64,000 nucleotides of DNA from Xylanibacter ruminicola (lineage in GTDB: Bacteria > Bacteroidota > Bacteroidia > Bacteroidales > Bacteroidaceae). Shown in pieces: positions 1-8,626 of this stretch. The stretch spans positions 62,001-126,000 of the forward strand of contig NZ_FRBD01000012.1 in the NCBI RefSeq assembly GCF_900142525.1, written 5' to 3'. Under the pieces are notes generated by a model. The model was not told the origin of the DNA. It saw nothing but the letters and a program-made list of their open reading frames with translations, and did not search any database. The translations under genes and the position numbers were made by a program. Within the stretch, counting starts at the first letter, position 1. The number at the start of each line of letters is the position of its first letter.

Positions 1-639
1 AAAACACCTTATCTTGAACTCGCTGGTACCTACAACAGCGCCGTTGAGGCGATGAAGCATTTGCGTGAGAATCCAGTACAATTGTTGTTCCTCGACATTC
101 AGATGCCAGAGTTGAGTGGCATTGAGTTTGCCAAGATTCTACCAAAAGACACCAAGCTCATCTTTACCACCGCATTCCCCCAGTATGCGATTGAGGGTTT
201 CAGGGTCAATGCGCTCGACTATCTGCTGAAACCGATTTCGTATAACGACTTCCTGAAAGCCACCGACAAGGCGCTTGAGTGGTTCTCGGTGGCCCAGCGT
301 CAGGACATCTATCGCCGCGATCGCTTTATGTTCGTTAAGAGCGATTATAAGCTGCAGCGTGTATGCTTAGATGATATCCTGTATGTAGAGGGATTGAAGG
401 ACTATGTACGTTTTTATCTTAAAAATGGCGACCAGATTATGTCGCTCATGTCGATGAAGAAACTGGAGGAATATCTGCCTAAGCCCGAATTCCTGCGTAC
501 CCATCGCTCGTTCATTGTACACATGACTGAGACCCCTCTGGTAGAGCGCTTCCGTATTGTGTTCAACGACGTACAGATTCCGATATCCGACAACTATAAG
601 GAAGACGTCCAGAAGTACTTCGACGAACATACAATCTGA
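1..639 (+). CDS. LytTR-family response regulator (5' end outside window)
   Basis: C-terminal 212 residues of a two-component response regulator; the frame is open to base 1, so the true start lies upstream. Window residues 1 to about 90 are most of a receiver domain, with the phospho-acceptor Asp in LFLDIQMPE at about residue 32, the conserved Thr/Ser in TTAF and the Lys in LLKPIS. Residues from about 105 on form a LytTR DNA-binding domain (VKSDYKLQRV, DDILYVEGLKDYV, RTHRSFIVH). By family it is activated by a sensor kinase, often encoded just upstream, and binds promoter repeats. Family assignment is sure; target genes are unknown. Confidence 0.95.
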   Translation, partial: KTPYLELAGTYNSAVEAMKHLRENPVQLLFLDIQMPELSGIEFAKILPKDTKLIFTTAFPQYAIEGFRVNALDYLLKPISYNDFLKATDKALEWFSVAQRQDIYRRDRFMFVKSDYKLQRVCLDDILYVEGLKDYVRFYLKNGDQIMSLMSMKKLEEYLPKPEFLRTHRSFIVHMTETPLVERFRIVFNDVQIPISDNYKEDVQKYFDEHTI

Positions 640-660
640 TATAGCGAAGGGAAGAAGAGA

Positions 661-680
661 AGTGAAAAGTGAAAAGTGAG
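661..680. repeat. short tandem AGTGAAA repeat
   Basis: Three head-to-tail AGTGAAA-like units lie between the response regulator and the aldolase gene. Similar short tandem runs occur elsewhere in this window (9919-9947, 10928-10965, 11544-11580, 24012-24042). Confidence 0.5.
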
Positions 681-789
681 TTTTACAAAATGGGGCGCTT
701 TGGATTTCTGATTGCAAATAAAATCAAAAAATTCAGGCGTCCCTCATAAACTTTTCAGTTTTCGCTCTTCGCTTTTCGCTACTTTTTTG

Positions 790-797
790 TACCTTTG
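790..797 (+). promoter_or_regulatory. -7 promoter element of fba
   Basis: TACCTTTG matches the Bacteroidetes -7 consensus TAnnTTTG and lies 43 bases before the aldolase start codon. No exact TTTG -33 box was found 19-21 bases upstream. Confidence 0.55.
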
Positions 798-840
798 CAG
801 GCGTTAATATTGCAATTATTCATTTAAATTTATAAATAAT

Positions 841-1845
841 ATGGTTAATTACAAGGATTTAGGTCTCGTAAATACTCGCGAGATGTTCAAGAGAGCAGTA
901 GCCGGTGGCTATGCTATCCCCGCTTTCAACTTCAACACAATGGAGCAGATGCAGGCTATCGTACAGGCTGCAGTTGAAACAAAGTCACCTGTTATCATGC
1001 AGGTTTCTAAGGGTGCTCGTAACTATGCTAACGCTACTATTCTCCGCTATATGGCCGAGGGTGCTGTAGCTTACGCTAAGGAGCTGGGTTGTGAGAATCC
1101 TGAGATCGTGCTTCACCTCGACCACGGTGATAGCTTCGAGCTCTGTAAGGATTGTATCGATATGGGCTTCTCTTCAGTGATGTACGATGGTAGCTCACTG
1201 CCTTATGAGGAGAACATCAAGATCTCTCGTCAGGTTGTAGAGTATGCTCATCAGCACGATGTAACTGTTGAGTGCGAGCTCGGCGTTCTCGCTGGTGTTG
1301 AGGATGAGGTTGTAGCTGAGGAGTCTCACTACACAAAGCCTGAGGAGGTTATCGACTTCGCTACACGCACAGGTTGCGACTCTCTGGCTATCTCTATCGG
1401 TACTTCTCACGGTGCTTACAAGTTCAAGCCCGAGCAGTGCACACGCGATCCTAAGACTGGTAAGCTCGTTCCTCCTCCATTGGCATTCGACGTGCTGGCC
1501 GAGATCGAGAAGAAGCTTCCTGGATTCCCCATCGTTCTCCACGGATCTTCATCAGTTCCTCAGGACGAGGTTGATACCATCAACAAGTTTGGTGGCAACC
1601 TGCCCGATGCAGTAGGTATCCCCGAGGAGCAGCTGCGCAAGGCTTCTAAGAGCGCTGTTTGCAAGATCAACATCGACTCTGACTCTCGTCTGGCTATGAC
1701 CGCTGCTATCCGTCAGTACATGGCTGAGCACCCAGATCACTTCGACCCACGTCAGTATCTGAAGCCTGCTCGTGAGAACATGAAGAAGATGTACATCCAC
1801 AAGATTGTGAACGTACTCGGTTCTGATGGAAAGCTTGCTAAGTAA
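841..1845 (+). CDS. fba: class II fructose-bisphosphate aldolase
   Basis: 334-residue class II aldolase, the cytosolic glycolytic and gluconeogenic enzyme interconverting fructose 1,6-bisphosphate with dihydroxyacetone phosphate and glyceraldehyde 3-phosphate. Visible motifs are YAIPAFNFNTMEQ near the N terminus, the metal-binding LHLDHGDSF at about residue 90, ECELGVLAGVEDE in the middle, and VLHGSSSVP with a Zn-ligand His. The gene stands alone between a promoter and a strong terminator. Codon use is strongly biased, as expected for a highly expressed gene. The long class II form (insert KLVPPPLAFDVL) fits Bacteroidales homologues. Confidence 0.96.
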   Translation: MVNYKDLGLVNTREMFKRAVAGGYAIPAFNFNTMEQMQAIVQAAVETKSPVIMQVSKGARNYANATILRYMAEGAVAYAKELGCENPEIVLHLDHGDSFELCKDCIDMGFSSVMYDGSSLPYEENIKISRQVVEYAHQHDVTVECELGVLAGVEDEVVAEESHYTKPEEVIDFATRTGCDSLAISIGTSHGAYKFKPEQCTRDPKTGKLVPPPLAFDVLAEIEKKLPGFPIVLHGSSSVPQDEVDTINKFGGNLPDAVGIPEEQLRKASKSAVCKINIDSDSRLAMTAAIRQYMAEHPDHFDPRQYLKPARENMKKMYIHKIVNVLGSDGKLAK

Positions 1846-1870
1846 TTCTGTTAGAATACAATAACATCAA

Positions 1871-1908
1871 TCCCCGCTAAGTTTCGTTTCTTAGCGGGGA
1901 TTTTTTTG
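1871..1908 (+). terminator. intrinsic terminator of fba
   Basis: Perfect 10-bp stem TCCCCGCTAA / TTAGCGGGGA with a 10-base loop, followed by a run of eight T. Confidence 0.93.
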
Positions 1909-2029
1909 CCTCTCAAGTCCAAGTAGATTTGCAAATAATATTTTTTCCCCTTTTCCGCTTGTAAATCCAAAAACTTTTTGTATTTTTGGGGCGGAAACCT
2001 AGTTATAACAATATTAACCCAATGACAAA

Positions 2030-2140
2030 ATGATAATGAGAAAAGCTACATTACGATTATTGCTTCTTGTTCTGCCCATGATGTGGGGCCTATCATCGTG
2101 TACGGAGATCGACTTTGCTGAAACAAACAATTATAAATAA
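2030..2140 (+). CDS. 36-residue lipoprotein-like peptide
   Basis: Short open frame with a hydrophobic N-terminal segment (TLRLLLLVLPMMWG) followed by a lipobox-like LSSC and only a dozen further residues. The stop codon overlaps the ATG at 2140 of the next gene, which suggests translational coupling. It may be a small lipoprotein or the truncated front end of a larger one; it lies next to another decayed lipoprotein gene (2616-2935), so a remnant is quite possible. Confidence 0.4.
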   Translation: MIMRKATLRLLLLVLPMMWGLSSCTEIDFAETNNYK

Positions 2141-2616
2141 TGTATATCATGAAACAAATGAAACAATGGATGCTTGCCGCCATCCTGATTTGCGGCGCAG
2201 CTGCTTTCATGACAGGCTGCAATGAAGCGAAAGATAATGAAGATAATCCCGCACAGACGGTGACGAGTGAAGAACTGATTCGCACTTCGCAGAGCTGGGA
2301 CGGCGTAGAACTGCCTGACTATTTTCAAGGACGCCCAGAACTGGTGGCCGTGAAGTATGTGTTCCCCGCCGGACAAAAGCTGGGCTGGCACCACCACCCT
2401 GTGATGAACTACGGCGTACTGGTGCAGGGTGAACTGACCATCATCGGCCAGGACGGCAAGGAAAAGACTGTGCATGAGGGCGAGGCCGTTGTCGAGATGG
2501 TGAACACCATCCACCACGGCGAGAACCGAGGCACCAAGCCCGTTATCCTCTACATGTTCTACCTCTCGCAGAAGGACCTGCCTCTGGCCGTGCAGCATCC
2601 GGAAATCACGGATTAA
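2140..2616 (+). CDS. cupin-domain lipoprotein
   Basis: 158-residue protein with a signal peptide and lipobox (FMTGC at about residue 27), so probably anchored on the envelope. The rest is one cupin barrel: metal-type His in GWHHHPVMNYGVLVQGELT and GEAVVEMVNTIHHGENRG. Cupins of this kind often bind metals or small molecules; no specific reaction can be read from the sequence. The start could also be the ATG at 2149. It is coupled to the 36-residue peptide upstream, and its stop overlaps the start of the decayed gene at 2616. Confidence 0.8.
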   Translation: MYIMKQMKQWMLAAILICGAAAFMTGCNEAKDNEDNPAQTVTSEELIRTSQSWDGVELPDYFQGRPELVAVKYVFPAGQKLGWHHHPVMNYGVLVQGELTIIGQDGKEKTVHEGEAVVEMVNTIHHGENRGTKPVILYMFYLSQKDLPLAVQHPEITD

Positions 2617-2935
2617 TGAATAAAACAAAGCTTTGGTTGATCGCCGCTATCCTCATCATTTGCGGCGCAGGTCTGTTTGGCAGTTGTTCTAACAATGATA
2701 ACTCTGTTAACACTGAGAAGTTCACCATAACCACCCTCAATGTCGACGGACTGCCACAGGCCGTGCCACTGCTGCCGACGTTTGGATTACCCTGGAGCGT
2801 AATGGTAACTATCCCGCTCTTGAGCAGGGCTCGGTGATGCAGGATGAAGGCGCCAAGGGCTGGATGCGTCAAGGCGAGACGCTCGAGAAGATGATCTACA
2901 TTAATCCCCAAGGCGGCACGCAGCACTTCCTCTAA
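2616..2935 (+). pseudogene. decayed lipoprotein gene, rearranged
   Basis: The first part encodes a lipoprotein signal (ICGAGLFGSC) and then FTITTLNVDGLPQ, the opening of Bacteroidales endonuclease/exonuclease/phosphatase-fold secreted proteins. After about residue 55 this similarity stops and the frame ends at 2837. From 2783 a different frame encodes WITLERNGNYPALEQG through to a stop at 2935 and looks like the real C terminus of another protein. I read this as two gene ends joined by a deletion. The family of the second part was not recognised. Confidence 0.6.
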
Positions 2936-3141
2936 CAGCCAAATTTACTATCAATCGCCAAGGCTGATGGAAGCACGATCGCTGACGAAGAAGAGGCCGA
3001 TGCGTAGTCCTTATATGTGATGAGTATTTCTGATATATAATCCAGTGTACAAGCAAACTGGAATTTTACCCCACTTCTGTTATCCAGCTTTGTATGTTTC
3101 AAGTGGTTTTTGTATAACTCTTACATTATTATATTAGGTTT

Positions 3142-3825
3142 TTATGTGGGTAAATGAATGATGTCTACTACCGTCAGGATGCCACCTGATACCTTGAAGC
3201 GGATGTCGAGATTCAGGAAGGGCATGCCGTAGATGCGATCAGGATCGTCGTGATAGCGCGGACGCGGGTCCTGGGCCAGCGTGGCTTTGAGGGATGCTAT
3301 CTCTTTTTGAGGCACACGGGCGGCCAGCGCATCGGGCAGTTCTACTCCCAGCGGCTGCCATTCTGTTTGGTCTACAAAACCGCTGCGGGCATCGGGGTGG
3401 GCATCGGCATAGGCCACGTAGGGCTTGATGTCGTAGATGGGTGTACCGTCCATCAGGTCGGCGCCACGCACGTAGATGACAGGCCCCAGCTTAGGGTCGT
3501 GCTCAACACGCTCGAAACGTACGCACGACAATCCTAGGTTGTTTGGGCGGAAGGGCGAACGGGTGGCAAACACACCCATGCGCTGGTTGCCGCCCAGGCG
3601 CGGCGGGCGCACCGTAAGGCTCTTCTGGGCATCGCGGTTGGCCGAGAACTCCCATACCAGCCAGAGATAATCAAAGTCTTCGATACCGCGCACGGCATCC
3701 ATCTGGCGGTATTCGGGTGTGAATACGATACGCCCCGTCAGATCGGGAACGAGTCCGCTCTGACGGGGAATACCAAACTTGGTGGAGAATGGCGATTCGA
3801 AATGTGCTATCGGCTGTATCTCCAT
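3142..3825 (-). CDS. trmO: tRNA (adenine(37)-N6)-methyltransferase, TrmO/TsaA family
   Basis: 227-residue TrmO (YaeB, VirR-like) protein. The known role is SAM-dependent N6-methylation of t6A37 in tRNAs decoding ACY codons. Visible motifs: QPIAHFESPF at the N terminus, RIVFTPEY, LGVFATRSP-type block (GVFATRSPFRPNNLG) and DGTPIYDIKPYV. Length and motif order fit the family. It is the last gene of the minus-strand aquaporin/MFS/GH43 run, only 11 bases after the GH43 stop, so it is probably co-transcribed although the function is unrelated. Confidence 0.92.
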   Translation of the reverse strand: MEIQPIAHFESPFSTKFGIPRQSGLVPDLTGRIVFTPEYRQMDAVRGIEDFDYLWLVWEFSANRDAQKSLTVRPPRLGGNQRMGVFATRSPFRPNNLGLSCVRFERVEHDPKLGPVIYVRGADLMDGTPIYDIKPYVAYADAHPDARSGFVDQTEWQPLGVELPDALAARVPQKEIASLKATLAQDPRPRYHDDPDRIYGMPFLNLDIRFKVSGGILTVVDIIHLPT

Positions 3826-3836
3826 TCTGTTACTAT

Positions 3837-5483
3837 TTAATTCTGGAATTCAAAGTCTTCAAGTATGCAGATAGACTTGTCCTTCGTGTCGGAGGCGAAC
3901 TTGAAGTAGATGGCGTGCTTGCCCGTGAACTGCTTCAGCTCGGGCAGGTCGACAGTAAGGTCGGTAGAATTCTGCACCATGTGGGCTGTAACAGGTATGC
4001 TGCCAAGCAACTTGCCACCCTGACTCTCCCAAGGACGGTCGATCATCACATCAATCTTACCCTCAACACCCTCTGGTATCAGTCTTATCTTCATGTGCAG
4101 ATTATCCTTGCCATAGGTGTTGGTGAAGTTGAAGTACTTGTAGCCTACGATGGAGCCATCGGTATTGTTGACAACGCGGTTGCTGTTGTTCTTCAGGTCG
4201 TAAGGCTTCTCGAAGTTGGTGTCGGTGCCATACGATGCTTCTATGTACGAACCGTAGAACACATTATTAGGATACTGGTGCTCGGCCACCTTGGGGCCAG
4301 TAAACCAGCATGCAATACCTGCCGAGTGGCGCTCCAGAGGATTAAGACCATTGGTGGCAAAGCCCTCAGAGTTATACTCCCCCTCGCTGATCTCTACCTT
4401 GCCGCCGGCACCTTTCTGCACTTTCACCTCGATAGGGGCTACCATGGCCTGGCGCGCATATTCGTTGGTGCCCGTCTGGCGGTGGTAGAACACATACCAC
4501 TTGCCGTTTACCTGACAGATAGAACCATGGGTGTTGCCCGAAACTGTTCCGGTGGCGATGGTGTCGCCCTTCTCGTTGATCTCGCGACCACGACCATCGA
4601 TGATGGTGCCACCGTAAGTCCATGGGCCCAGAGGATGGTCGCTATAGGCGTAAGCCAGGGTGTAGTTGGTGTCGGGCAGGCCGAACTCGCCATTCTCAGT
4701 CCAGCGGCTGTAGATGAACACATACTTGTCTTCGATCTTACGGATAGACGAAGCCTCGAAGAAACGGAACTTGCCAGGCTCGTTCTTGCCTGAAACCATG
4801 CCGTCAACAATCTGTGTGCCGGGTTTAACGGTGCACATGGTGGCTGGGTCGATCTCGGCAGCATACGAGTGTTCAAAGCCCCAATAACCATACACCTTAC
4901 CATCGTCGTCGACAAACACGGCGGGGTCGAAACCATAGATACCGTCAACCTTCGTGGGGTCGTCGGCACTCCAGTTGCACACCTCGAAGGGGCCGTCGGG
5001 GCGATTACTCTTGGCTATCAGACTGTTGCGGAAACCAGACTGGTCGTTGGGAAACAGGTAGTATGTCTTCTTGCCGTTGCTATCGGTTACCAGTGCCACA
5101 TCGGGCGCAAACAGCACGTCGGCAGTCTTGGCCGAATCGAAAGGCTCGCCCTTGGCATTCTTGTCGACTACAAGGATAATGCCGTCGTAGCGCCAATTGT
5201 TAAGTTCGTCAACCGGTGCCGACCATACTACCTGGTCGCGACCACAGTACATCGTCTTCAGGTTGTCGTGCGAACCATAGATATACACGCGCTGCTTGCC
5301 TGGGTTGTCAGGATCGTCGAACACGTAAGGTTCGCCGTCGGGTATATGCTCCCACAATGGGAGATAGGGGTTACCAACTGTGGTTTTAGTAGTGCTCGCA
5401 GACTCTGGTTGGTGAGCGCACGATGCTGCCATCGCTATGCAGCAGGCGGCTGCGAGAGTGGCTTTCAGTACTTTTGTTTTCAT
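3837..5483 (-). CDS. glycoside hydrolase family 43 lipoprotein
   Basis: 548 residues. The ATG at 5483 is chosen because it directly precedes a lipoprotein signal (MKTKVLKA, then AMAASC); longer frames upstream add only non-signal residues. A GH43 five-bladed propeller follows: GSHDNL, FAPDVAL, GFDPAVFVDDDG and FFEASSIRKI, the last carrying the likely general acid Glu. The C-terminal 140 residues (from about HMKIRLIPEG) resemble a CBM6-type beta-sandwich. GH43 members cut arabinose- or xylose-containing plant polysaccharides; the exact substrate is not readable. The neighbouring sugar transporter fits uptake of the product. Confidence 0.9.
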   Translation of the reverse strand: MKTKVLKATLAAACCIAMAASCAHQPESASTTKTTVGNPYLPLWEHIPDGEPYVFDDPDNPGKQRVYIYGSHDNLKTMYCGRDQVVWSAPVDELNNWRYDGIILVVDKNAKGEPFDSAKTADVLFAPDVALVTDSNGKKTYYLFPNDQSGFRNSLIAKSNRPDGPFEVCNWSADDPTKVDGIYGFDPAVFVDDDGKVYGYWGFEHSYAAEIDPATMCTVKPGTQIVDGMVSGKNEPGKFRFFEASSIRKIEDKYVFIYSRWTENGEFGLPDTNYTLAYAYSDHPLGPWTYGGTIIDGRGREINEKGDTIATGTVSGNTHGSICQVNGKWYVFYHRQTGTNEYARQAMVAPIEVKVQKGAGGKVEISEGEYNSEGFATNGLNPLERHSAGIACWFTGPKVAEHQYPNNVFYGSYIEASYGTDTNFEKPYDLKNNSNRVVNNTDGSIVGYKYFNFTNTYGKDNLHMKIRLIPEGVEGKIDVMIDRPWESQGGKLLGSIPVTAHMVQNSTDLTVDLPELKQFTGKHAIYFKFASDTKDKSICILEDFEFQN

Positions 5484-5505
5484 TTTTATTAATTTAGTTT
5501 GGTTT

Positions 5506-6732
5506 TTAGATGTCGTCATGTTTCTCCTCGCGGTGTACGGTGAGTCCGAATCCATAAAGGCCTACAACGATGTAGCAGAGTAGGGGGATGATGAAGGGTA
5601 CAATCATGTCGGTAGCATCGGCAATGACGCCTACCAGCAGGAATCCGCATCCGCCCACAGGGGTCATCATCAGGATGCTGGATGCACTCTTGGTGAGCGA
5701 TCCCATGCCACGAACAGCGAGCGAGAAGATGGTGGGGAACATCACTGCCTCGAAGAAGTAGTTGCCCAGAAGACCAATCATAGAGATACGGCCGAAGTTC
5801 ATCAGTACGATCATGGTGCAAACCACACATCCACATCCGCAGATGAGCAGCATGTGCTCGGCAGGTACCCAACGCATGATGAAACTGCCACCGAAACGGC
5901 CCACCATGAAGAAGGCCAAAGCAGCTGTGAGCACCATCGATGCAGTGCGGTCGTCCATCCATCCCATGCCTGTAACATAGTTGATGAAGTAGCTGTTGAT
6001 GGATATCTCGGCAATTTCGTACGAGAGCAGAGCAATCAGTCCGTAAACAAAGAACTTGTGCTTCCAGATGCGCTTTAGCGGGTCGCGGCCGTACTTGGCC
6101 TTCTCTTCCAGTCCGTCGTTATGCTTAATCTCTGGCAGCCTTACCTGAGTAAAGATACCGGCGATAAACAGCACCACGAATCCCAGTATTACGTATGGAA
6201 TTTCTACGTTTCCACCGCCATCGCTGAATAGAAACTGACCAACGGCAAAGGTGGCAAACAGGCATCCCAAGCCGTTGAACGACTGCGAGAGATTCAGACG
6301 ACTTGATGCCGTCTGCTTGGCGCCGAGCTCGGTAACATACGGGTTGGCCGCCGTCTCAAGGAACACCAGTCCAACGCTGATAATAAACAGGGCAATGAGG
6401 TAGGCATCGAGTGTGCCGGCCTCTGTACATGGTACAAAAAGCCACGAACCAAGCGCAAAGAGGATGAGTCCGAACACGATGCCACGACGATAGCCGAAGC
6501 GGTTGATAAACAGTCCTGCGGGGATAGCCATCAGGAAGTAACCCATGTAGGTGGTTACCTGGATGAGCGACGACTGGGTGATCGAGATGTGCATCTCGTT
6601 CTGGAAGTGCTTGTTCAGCACGTCGAGAATGGCACGGGCAAATCCCCAAAGGAAGAAGAGTGTAGTAATTAATATGAACGGCACCATGTAGTTGGCGCCG
6701 TTCACCCTAAATAATCCGTTTTCTTTATTCAC
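5506..6732 (-). CDS. MFS sugar transporter, FucP/GluP type
   Basis: 408-residue twelve-helix permease of the fucose:H+ symporter / glucose-galactose transporter subfamily: FFLWGFARAILDVLNKHFQ at the N terminus, MGYFLMAIPAG, and LETAANPYVTELG, the subfamily's signature block. It lies in the inner membrane and by family imports a monosaccharide with protons. The start is three bases after the aquaporin stop and the stop lies 22 bases before the GH43 start, so transporter and hydrolase are very probably one operon and share the released sugar. Confidence 0.93.
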   Translation of the reverse strand: MNKENGLFRVNGANYMVPFILITTLFFLWGFARAILDVLNKHFQNEMHISITQSSLIQVTTYMGYFLMAIPAGLFINRFGYRRGIVFGLILFALGSWLFVPCTEAGTLDAYLIALFIISVGLVFLETAANPYVTELGAKQTASSRLNLSQSFNGLGCLFATFAVGQFLFSDGGGNVEIPYVILGFVVLFIAGIFTQVRLPEIKHNDGLEEKAKYGRDPLKRIWKHKFFVYGLIALLSYEIAEISINSYFINYVTGMGWMDDRTASMVLTAALAFFMVGRFGGSFIMRWVPAEHMLLICGCGCVVCTMIVLMNFGRISMIGLLGNYFFEAVMFPTIFSLAVRGMGSLTKSASSILMMTPVGGCGFLLVGVIADATDMIVPFIIPLLCYIVVGLYGFGLTVHREEKHDDI

Positions 6733-6734
6733 TT

Positions 6735-7409
6735 TTATTTTTCTGTGTCAATGAGTTTCCAGATGCCAGCAGCGCATGCACCACCAACAAATGGTCCTAC
6801 GATAAATATCCAAAGATTAGCCAGCGCTGTGCCGCCCTGGAAAATGGCAGGGGCGATAGAACGGGCTGGGTTTACAGATGTGCCTGTGTAGCGGATACAT
6901 ACCAGATGAACTAGAACGAGCGATAGACCGATGGCCAGACCGGCAAAGTTGTTGGTAGCACCATTTGTCTTGGCGGTAGCACCCAGCACCACAAGTACGA
7001 ATACGCAGGTGAAGATGATCTCGGCAAGCAGTCCGCCCAGAACACTGACGTTGACCTGCAGGTCGTTGGCACCTGTGCCCTCAAGACCAGGCACATTCTC
7101 GGTTAAAATATACAGCAGCAAAGAACCGATGAAAGCACCGATTACCTGGAAAAGCATGTACATACCGCAATCCTTTCCGCTCATTCGGCCACTCAGGAAA
7201 CAACCCAGTGTGATGGCTGGATTAATGTGGCAGCCGCTGACACCTCCAATGGTGTAAGCCATGGCTACAACTGCCAGTCCAAAGGCGAAAGCAGTACCTA
7301 CCACAGCGGGAATGTTGTTTACAGGATCACAACCCAGACTAACAGCTACGCCGCAGCCCATCAGTACAAGCACCATAGTGCCCACCATCTCTGCTAAATA
7401 CTTTTTCAT
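6735..7409 (-). CDS. aqpZ: aquaporin, MIP family
   Basis: 224-residue channel with both NPA boxes (HINPAITLG at about residue 63 and SVNPARSIAP at about 180) and six hydrophobic segments. The Arg after the second NPA box and the overall length are those of water-selective AqpZ rather than glycerol facilitators, though solute specificity is inferred. First gene of the minus-strand operon with the sugar transporter, GH43 enzyme and TrmO; a consensus promoter lies just upstream (7454-7484). Confidence 0.93.
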   Translation of the reverse strand: MKKYLAEMVGTMVLVLMGCGVAVSLGCDPVNNIPAVVGTAFAFGLAVVAMAYTIGGVSGCHINPAITLGCFLSGRMSGKDCGMYMLFQVIGAFIGSLLLYILTENVPGLEGTGANDLQVNVSVLGGLLAEIIFTCVFVLVVLGATAKTNGATNNFAGLAIGLSLVLVHLVCIRYTGTSVNPARSIAPAIFQGGTALANLWIFIVGPFVGGACAAGIWKLIDTEK

Positions 7410-7453
7410 AATTCTTTAGTTTTAAAAATGTTTGTTATTATGGTTTCTGCTTG

Positions 7454-7484
7454 CAAAGATACAAATTATTTCGTTTCGTACAAA
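7454..7484 (-). promoter_or_regulatory. promoter of the aquaporin-MFS-GH43-trmO operon
   Basis: On the minus strand TTTG (7481-7484), 19 bases, then TATCTTTG (7454-7461): an exact match to the Bacteroidetes -33/-7 consensus with standard spacing. Confidence 0.8.
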
Positions 7485-7503
7485 TAAATTCGCATTATTT
7501 TTG

Positions 7504-7511
7504 TACTTTTG
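7504..7511 (+). promoter_or_regulatory. -7 element of the esterase-like gene
   Basis: TACTTTTG matches TAnnTTTG and ends only five bases before the ATG at 7516, so the transcript would be nearly leaderless. It is divergent from the aquaporin promoter about 45 bases away. Confidence 0.6.
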
Positions 7512-7515
7512 CACC

Positions 7516-8481
7516 ATGATGGATTTATTTAAAGGCAAAAAAGTATTGTATGTGCATGGCTTTGCATCGTCTGGGCAGTCGGGCACGGTGACTCGTATTC
7601 GTGAGGTTCTGACACAGGCCACGGTGATAGCACCCGATATACCCATTCATCCGGAAGAAGCTATTACATTATTAAATAAGGTGTGTGAGAGCGAGAAGCC
7701 CGACCTGATTATCGGTACTTCGATGGGGGGCATGTATGCTGAGATGTTGCGCGGCTATGACCGCATCTTGGTGAACCCGGCATTGCGTATGGGCGACACC
7801 ATGAAGGAGCATGGTATGATAGGTGCACAGCACTTCCAGAATCCCCGTCAGGACGGCGTGCAGGATTTTATGGTGACCAAAGCTCTGGTTAAGGAGTATA
7901 AGGATATCACCGAGCGCTGTTTCGATGGCGTAGACAACGATGAGCAGCATTGCGTATGGGGCCTCTTCGGCGACGAGGATACCACGGTGAACACTTACGA
8001 CTTATTCCGTGAGCACTACACGCAGGCTGTGCGGTTTCATGGTGAGCATCGCATGAACGACAATTCTTTTATGCACTCGGTAGTGCCGGTGATACGTTGG
8101 ATTAGCGACCGTCAGGAGGGTAGGGAGCGTCCTATTGTGTATATCAGTATCCGAGCGCTGATGGATCAATACGGTAAACCGTTTAGCTCTTCACAGAAGG
8201 CCATCCGACAGCTGCTTGAGACTTATCAGCTGTATTTCGTGGCTCCGGCACTTGTTGATGCTCAGCACTATGCTGATGTAAATGCGTGGTTGTATGAGTA
8301 TATCAATGTTCCTGCCTATGCACATACCATCTTTACCAATCAGCTGAATCTGCTGTATGGCGATTATCTGATTGATACTCAGAAGGTTGATGGTATGGCT
8401 ACGGTGATAGAGTTTGGGTCGGATACGTTTAAGACGTGGGACGACATCATCCCATACTTTGAACGCTTAGGCGGTCAGTAA
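7516..8481 (+). CDS. YqiA-like alpha/beta hydrolase with extra C-terminal domain
   Basis: Start placed at the tandem ATG at 7516/7519, just after the -7 element; the upstream extension is not protein-like. Residues 1 to about 190 form a small alpha/beta hydrolase of the YqiA/UPF0227 esterase type: YVHGFASSGQSGT near the N terminus, nucleophile elbow IIGTSMGGMYAE (Ser), LVNPAL, and a late His (FMHSV). Residues from about 205 (PIVYISIRALMDQYGKP) to the end are a second, unrecognised domain of about 115 residues. Natural substrate unknown. A single-gene unit followed by a palindromic repeat. Confidence 0.8.
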   Translation: MMDLFKGKKVLYVHGFASSGQSGTVTRIREVLTQATVIAPDIPIHPEEAITLLNKVCESEKPDLIIGTSMGGMYAEMLRGYDRILVNPALRMGDTMKEHGMIGAQHFQNPRQDGVQDFMVTKALVKEYKDITERCFDGVDNDEQHCVWGLFGDEDTTVNTYDLFREHYTQAVRFHGEHRMNDNSFMHSVVPVIRWISDRQEGRERPIVYISIRALMDQYGKPFSSSQKAIRQLLETYQLYFVAPALVDAQHYADVNAWLYEYINVPAYAHTIFTNQLNLLYGDYLIDTQKVDGMATVIEFGSDTFKTWDDIIPYFERLGGQ

Positions 8482-8485
8482 ATAA

Positions 8486-8524
8486 CTCCCCTCCTCTTGG
8501 GAGGAGGGGTTAGGGGTGGAGGAG
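8486..8524. repeat. dispersed palindromic repeat, family A
   Basis: CTCCCCTCCTCTTGGGAGGA, then GGGGTTAGGGGTGGAGG: a GC-rich hairpin followed by a fixed G-rich tail. Further copies or relatives occur at 10493, 13997, 14837, 23303-23507, 29241, 55171 and 55708. Here it follows the esterase stop and may also act as a terminator. Confidence 0.8.
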
Positions 8525-8565
8525 ATAAATTCTTTTTCCCTTTTTACAAAATTTAGAAGAAAACC

Positions 8566-8597
8566 TTTGGCGATTACATAAAAACTATATATTTTTG
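8566..8597 (+). promoter_or_regulatory. promoter of the glycine cleavage operon
   Basis: TTTG (8566-8569), 20 bases, TATTTTTG (8590-8597), 29 bases before the lplA start. Exact Bacteroidetes-type consensus. Confidence 0.8.
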
Positions 8598-8626
8598 CAG
8601 AAAGTTTTAACGACTATACTCTACAG

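Noticed and set aside
3789..4793. Long open frame on the plus strand opposite the GH43 gene
   Set aside because: It is the antisense shadow of a clear GH43 coding sequence with no protein-like features of its own.
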